Assembly: GCF_030167915.1 (NCBI RefSeq)
Contig: NZ_JARGNB010000006.1
Location: forward strand, 124,001 to 188,000
DNA from: Aquabacterium humicola
Lineage (GTDB): Bacteria > Pseudomonadota > Gammaproteobacteria > Burkholderiales > Burkholderiaceae_C
Length of the DNA: 64,000 nucleotides
Direction of reading: 5' to 3'
Part shown: positions 59,968 through 64,000 of the stretch, piece after piece
Numbering within the stretch: position 1 is the first letter of the stretch
How the letters are laid out: each line of letters begins with the position of its first letter
The notes under the pieces: generated by a model
The model's database searches: none
What the model was told of the DNA's origin: nothing
Seen by the model: only the letters and a program-made list of their open reading frames with translations
Made by a program: the position numbers and the translations under genes

Positions 59968-62900
59968 ATGGTGATGCGCTGCAGCGGCTGCGGTTTCGAA
60001 GCCCCGCCGGCCTTTGCGTTCTGCCCACAGTGCGGGCAGCGGCTCGCGGGCGCGGCGGCGATGCCGGTCGGTGCCGTCGCCCCGGTTGCGCCCGCCCTCC
60101 CGGTCGCCCCGGTCGCCGCACCCGTCCCCAGCGTCGCGCCGGCCGACGCCACCGACGGCGCCGACCGCCGCCCGGTCACCGTGCTGTTCGCGGACCTCAC
60201 CGGCTTCACCTCGCTGTCCGAGTCGCTGGACCCCGAGCACGTTCGCGCCTTCCAGAACGCGATGTTCTCGATGCTGGCGCAGGCGATCGAGCGCCATGAC
60301 GGCTTCGTCGAGAAGTTCGTCGGCGACGCGGTGATGGCGGTGTTCGGCGCACCGGTCGCGCACGAGGACGACCCCGCGCGCGCCTTGGCCGCGGCGCTGG
60401 CGATGCAGCAGGGCATGGCCGCGCTCGCCGAGCGCTGGGCCGCGCGCCTGGGCCGCAGCGTGCAGCTGCACATCGGCGTGCATACCGGCCCGGTCGTCGC
60501 CGGCCACCTCGGCGCCGGCGCCGGCAGCGCCTACGCGGTGACCGGAGACACGGTGAACACCACCGCGCGGCTGCTGTCGGCCGCCGACCCGGGCACGGTG
60601 CTGGTGTCCGAGGTCACGCAGCGGCTCGCGAACCACCGCTTCGCCTTCGCGCCGCCGATCGAGCTCGAACTGCGCGGCAAGGCGCGCACGGTGCGTGCGC
60701 ACCGCCTGCTGCAGCCGCTGGATCAACCGGGCAACGCGCGCGGGCTCGCCGCGCTGGGGCTCGCGGCGCCGCTGGTCGGCCGCGCGGACGAGCTGGCGGC
60801 GCTGCGAACGGCCTTCGACCGCATGCAGGCCGGCCGTGCGCAGCTGGCGGTGCTGGCCGGCGAAGCGGGCAGCGGCAAGTCGCGCCTGCTCGCCGAGTGG
60901 CTCGCGGGCCTCGGCGCCGACGGCCGGCTGGCGGGCCTCGCCGTGCGCCGCATGGCCTGCTCGTCGCTGGGCGAACCGACCTACGGCGTGTTCGCCGCGC
61001 TGTTTCGCGAGGCCTACCAGGTCGACCAGGCCGATTCGCTGGCCGCGGCCCATGACAAGCTCGATGCCGGCCTGCGTGCGCTGGGGGCCCTGCCCGACGA
61101 AGCGGCGTCGATCGCCGGCGTGCTGCAGCACCTGCTCGGGCTGGCGCCGATCGGCGCGGCCGACATCGATCCCGAACAGCTGCAGCGCCAGATCGGCCTG
61201 GCCGCCGTCGCGCTGGTCGAGCGCCGCCTGCAGCAGCAGCCGCTGCTGGTGATCGTCGAGGATCTGCATTGGGCCGACGCGGCGTCCGTGGACCTGCTCG
61301 GCGTGGTGCTGGACCGGCTGGCCGACCGGCCGCTGATGCTGCTGGCGACGCAGCGCCCGGAGGCGCGCAGCGTGCACGCACCGGCGGCCGGCGAGACCCG
61401 GCTGCCGCTGTCCGCGCTGCCGACCGCGCAGGCGCAGGCCCTGGTCGGCGCGCTGCTCGGCTGCGGCGCCGACGCGGCGCTGCAGGCCTTCGTCGCGCGG
61501 CGCTCGGGCGGCAACCCGCTCTTCGTCGAGGAGATCCTGCGCAGCCTGATCGCCGACGGCCGGCTGGCGCGCGATGGCGAGGGCTGCTGGCGCGGCGCGC
61601 CGTCGCTCGAGCAGGCCGACGTGCCCGATACGCTGCACGGCCTGCTGCTGTCGCGCATCGACCGGCTCGATGGCGCCGCGCGGCAACGGCTGCAGGTGGC
61701 CGCGGCGCTGGGGGCGGAGTTCGACGCCGCGCTGTGGCGGCAGGTGGGCGGCGCGCCCGCGGACGCCGCCGCGACGGCGCTGGCCGATGAAGCCGTCGAT
61801 GCGCTGGTGCGCAGCGACCTGCTGCAGCCGGCGGGCGAGGGCCGCTGGCGCTTCAGCCATGCGCTGCTGCACGAGGTGGTCTACCGCAACCTGCTGCTGG
61901 CGCGCCGCACCGAGCTGCACCGGCGCATCGGCTGTGCGCTGGAGGCGGCGGTCGGGCCGGTGCCGCAGCGCCTGGCCGACCTGGAGGCGCTGGGCCACCA
62001 CTGGAGCCTGTCGGACGAGCCGCGCAAGGGCGCCGGCTACCTGCTGTCGGCCGGGGAGCGTGCACGGGTGCTGTACGCGAACGACGACGCGATGCGGCAC
62101 TTCGAGCGCGTGCTGCACACGCTGGGCGAGGAGTCGGCGCTGGCCGAAGCGCTGGCCGCCCGCGAGGCGCTGGCCGACCTCTGCGGCCTCGTCGGCCGCC
62201 GCGACGACGCGCTGGCGCACTACGGCGCCTTGCTCGCGCGGCGCAGCGACCGCGACGACCCCGTGCGCACGGCCCGCCTGCAGCGCAAGATCGGCGGCCT
62301 GCAGTGGGAAGCCGGTGAACGCGAGCGTGCACTGGCCTGCTTCGACGCCGGCCTGACCGCGCTCGGTGTCGAAGCGTCGCCCGTCGCGGCGATCGAACGC
62401 GGGTGGCTGCTGCAGGAGCGTGGCCGCCTCGCGTTCCGCGCCGGCGACCACCCGTCGGCGATCGCGCTGGCCGAACAGGCGCTGCGGTCCATCGCGGGCG
62501 TCGAGGGCCGCGATGCCGTCATGGTCGAGGTGCAGGCGCGCAACACGCTGGGCATCGCGCTCGCGCGCAGCGGCCGGCCCGCCGATGCGGTGGCGCAGAT
62601 CGAGCGCAGCATCGCGCTCGCCGAACGCCACGAGCTGCTGCAGACGGCCTGCCGCGGCCACACCAACCTCGGCGTGCTGTACGCGTCGCTCGACCCGCCG
62701 CGCAGCATCGAGACCTGCCAGCGCGGCCTGGCGCTGGCGCGCCAGGTCGGCGACCTGGGCTTCCAGTCGCGCCTGTACGCGAACCTCGCGGTCGCCTACT
62801 GCGCGCTGACGAACCGCTGCGAGGCCGAAGGCATCGAGGCCGCGCAGGCGGCCGTTCAGCTCGACCGCCGGCTCGGGCTGCTGGACCACCTGGCCGTGCC

Positions 62901-63159
62901 GCTGATCGTGCTGGGCCAGATCGCGCAATGCCACGGCGACCTCGGCCAGGCGCTGGCCTGCTACCGCGAAGCGCTGGCGCTGGCCGAACGCATCGGCGAA
63001 CCACAGCTGCTCTTCCCTTGCTACGATGGCCTGGCGACCCTGCATCTCGACGCGGGCGACCCGGCCCAGGCCGAGGCCTACCTGGCGCAGGCACAGGCGG
63101 TGTGCGAGCGCGCGGGCCTCGACCCCGACGCGCTGACGCTGCTGCCCTTCCTGTGCTGA
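59968..63159 (+). CDS. class III nucleotide cyclase with zinc ribbon, AAA and TPR regions
   Basis: 1063 residues. N-terminal zinc ribbon (CSGCGFEAPPAFAFCPQCGQ), a Pro/Ala/Val linker, a class III cyclase domain with metal-binding Asp in VLFADLTGFTSLSESLD and EKFVGDAVMAVFGAP, and the G-rich TGPVVAGHLGAGAG (to about residue 230). A STAND/AAA ATPase follows, with Walker A LAGEAGSGKSRLLAEW near 300 and LLVIVEDLHWADAASVDLL, and finally long TPR-like repeats. It is presumably a large cytoplasmic signalling protein. Whether the cyclase makes cAMP or is degenerate cannot be decided here. Confidence 0.9.
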   Translation: MVMRCSGCGFEAPPAFAFCPQCGQRLAGAAAMPVGAVAPVAPALPVAPVAAPVPSVAPADATDGADRRPVTVLFADLTGFTSLSESLDPEHVRAFQNAMFSMLAQAIERHDGFVEKFVGDAVMAVFGAPVAHEDDPARALAAALAMQQGMAALAERWAARLGRSVQLHIGVHTGPVVAGHLGAGAGSAYAVTGDTVNTTARLLSAADPGTVLVSEVTQRLANHRFAFAPPIELELRGKARTVRAHRLLQPLDQPGNARGLAALGLAAPLVGRADELAALRTAFDRMQAGRAQLAVLAGEAGSGKSRLLAEWLAGLGADGRLAGLAVRRMACSSLGEPTYGVFAALFREAYQVDQADSLAAAHDKLDAGLRALGALPDEAASIAGVLQHLLGLAPIGAADIDPEQLQRQIGLAAVALVERRLQQQPLLVIVEDLHWADAASVDLLGVVLDRLADRPLMLLATQRPEARSVHAPAAGETRLPLSALPTAQAQALVGALLGCGADAALQAFVARRSGGNPLFVEEILRSLIADGRLARDGEGCWRGAPSLEQADVPDTLHGLLLSRIDRLDGAARQRLQVAAALGAEFDAALWRQVGGAPADAAATALADEAVDALVRSDLLQPAGEGRWRFSHALLHEVVYRNLLLARRTELHRRIGCALEAAVGPVPQRLADLEALGHHWSLSDEPRKGAGYLLSAGERARVLYANDDAMRHFERVLHTLGEESALAEALAAREALADLCGLVGRRDDALAHYGALLARRSDRDDPVRTARLQRKIGGLQWEAGERERALACFDAGLTALGVEASPVAAIERGWLLQERGRLAFRAGDHPSAIALAEQALRSIAGVEGRDAVMVEVQARNTLGIALARSGRPADAVAQIERSIALAERHELLQTACRGHTNLGVLYASLDPPRSIETCQRGLALARQVGDLGFQSRLYANLAVAYCALTNRCEAEGIEAAQAAVQLDRRLGLLDHLAVPLIVLGQIAQCHGDLGQALACYREALALAERIGEPQLLFPCYDGLATLHLDAGDPAQAEAYLAQAQAVCERAGLDPDALTLLPFLC

Positions 63160-63197
63160 CCGCGCCGCGACGTCACCCGGCCGCGAAGGAGATCGTC

Positions 63198-63863
63198 ATG
63201 TCGACCCCCGCACCCCGACCGCCCGTCGGCCCCGGCGAAGCGGCGCCACCGTTCGCGCTGCCGGCCGTCGCCCGGCCCGACCGCTTGGTCACGCTCGACG
63301 ACTACCGCGATCAGAGCCCCTTGTTCCTGGCGCTGATGGTCGGGCTGTGGTGCCCGTTCTGCCGCCGCCAGCTGGTGCAGCTGGCCGCTGTCGACCAGAA
63401 GCTGAAGGCGCTGGGCGTGCAGAGCCTGGCGGTCGTCGCGACGGCGCCGGAGAACGCGCAGGTCTACTTCCGCTTCCGCCCGACGACGCTGATGCTCGCG
63501 TCCGACCCGGCGCTGGCCACGCACCGCGCCTATGGCGTGCCGAAGCCGGAGGTCACGCCGGCCCTGCTGTCGGAGATGGAGGCGACGCGCATCAACCCCT
63601 TCGGCGATGCGCCCGCGCCGATGGCGCCGAGCCAGCTCGGCGCCTGGATGCAGCAGCGCGACGGCTACCAGCCCACGCCGTCCGACCAGGGCGACGTCGA
63701 CCGCCAGTGGCCGCAGCTGAAGGGCCAGTTCCTGATCGACCGCCACGGCATCGTGCGCTGGGCCTACATCGAATGCGCCACCGAGGGGCTGGCGGGCCTG
63801 GGCAAGCTGCCGACCGACGAGACGATCCTGGCCGCGGCGCAGTCGGTGCTGAATCCCCATTGA
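63198..63863 (+). CDS. peroxiredoxin/thioredoxin-like (AhpC/TSA) protein
   Basis: 221 residues from ATG 63198 with Shine-Dalgarno GAAGGAG. Redox motif GLWCPFCRRQLVQLAAVDQK shows a CXXC, placing it in the AhpC/TSA redoxin group that includes thioredoxin-like reductases; the C terminus GQFLIDRHGIVRWAYIEC is typical. An insert (about 120-165) is longer than in classical peroxiredoxins. It ends the plus-strand run of four genes. Confidence 0.85.
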   Translation: MSTPAPRPPVGPGEAAPPFALPAVARPDRLVTLDDYRDQSPLFLALMVGLWCPFCRRQLVQLAAVDQKLKALGVQSLAVVATAPENAQVYFRFRPTTLMLASDPALATHRAYGVPKPEVTPALLSEMEATRINPFGDAPAPMAPSQLGAWMQQRDGYQPTPSDQGDVDRQWPQLKGQFLIDRHGIVRWAYIECATEGLAGLGKLPTDETILAAAQSVLNPH

Positions 63864-63936
63864 GCGCTGCAGGGGCATCGCCGACCGATCGCACAATGGT
63901 CCGATCGCGGGCACGGCGCCTGCAACGCCACCCGCC

Positions 63937-64000
63937 ATGCCCGCGAACCTGCCTCTGCCTTTCCATCCGGCCGTCGCCGGCTGGTTCCTCGACCGTTTCG
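63937..64000 (+). CDS. start of an Lhr-like DEAD/DEAH helicase (partial)
   Basis: Only 21 residues lie inside the window: MPANLPLPFHPAVAGWFLDR and F. The phrase LPFHPAVAGWF matches, from memory, the N terminus of Lhr-type, ligase-associated ATP-dependent helicases. The call is tentative because no helicase motif is reached. Confidence 0.5.
   Translation, partial: MPANLPLPFHPAVAGWFLDRF

Noticed and set aside
58894-63045. A 1383-codon minus-strand frame opposite the ThDP enzyme and the cyclase gene
   Set aside because: Low-complexity Arg/Gln/Ala/Gly sequence with no motif; it is the antisense shadow of two well-supported genes.

Overview
The window is GC-rich and tightly packed. Its chromosomal backbone (ispE-lolB-TPR, mutM, mutY, rapZ, recN-nadK/hrcA, a LysR-DUF2917 pair) is the gene order of a betaproteobacterium of the order Burkholderiales (Rubrivivax/Leptothrix-like relatives). 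That assignment rests on gene order and protein resemblance from memory, not on a search.

Layout. 1-14.4 kb: housekeeping genes (lipoprotein sorting, 8-oxoguanine repair, a dynamin-like GTPase, RapZ, RecN, NAD kinase, HrcA), then a CAU tRNA. 14.5-16.6 kb: a tail-to-tail histidine kinase/response regulator pair. 16.6-36.4 kb: one long minus-strand block for cytochrome c biogenesis and electron export. Read 5' to 3' it encodes a b-type membrane cytochrome, a 27-heme cytochrome, a giant cytochrome with about 71 heme-binding motifs built on exact 480-bp tandem repeats, an outer-membrane beta-barrel protein, the full CcmABCDEFGHI maturation system and an Fe-S flavoprotein. 36.7-41.4 kb: a plus-strand group with a chromate-resistance regulator ChrB, a superoxide dismutase-rhodanese fusion, an ornithine-cyclodeaminase-like protein and an M28 peptidase.

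41.4-49.6 kb is the most striking region, a minus-strand RNA repair and tRNA unit. It starts at a good sigma-54 promoter candidate followed by a boxA antitermination motif. It then runs through 17 tRNA genes (16 amino acids), an HNH endonuclease, a Ro60/Rsr (TROVE) protein, four tandem Y-RNA-like elements, RtcB ligase, the RlaP nucleotidyltransferase and RtcA cyclase. The core order rsr-Y RNAs-rtcB-rtcA matches the known rsr-yrlBA-rtcBA operon. The attached tRNA array, the HNH gene and the number of Y RNAs do not. The last Y-RNA element contains a circularly permuted but otherwise complete tRNA-Lys(CUU), placed just upstream of the gene for the ligase that could join its exons.

49.7-54.3 kb is a mobile-element remnant: an HTH regulator with two operators, a broken HicB, MobC, a relaxase, inverted repeats, a uracil-DNA-glycosylase-like protein, a NYN-domain nuclease, and two truncated genes (a membrane restriction-endonuclease-like gene and an integrase) meeting at one junction. 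54.3-64 kb returns to ordinary genes: DsbB/DsbA-like thiol enzymes, a Crp/Fnr regulator, an FAD dehydrogenase, a ThDP enzyme, a cyclase-AAA-TPR protein, a peroxiredoxin-like protein, and the start of what looks like an Lhr-type helicase.

All calls were made by reading the sequence. Heme counts, RNA folds and promoter matches were done by eye.
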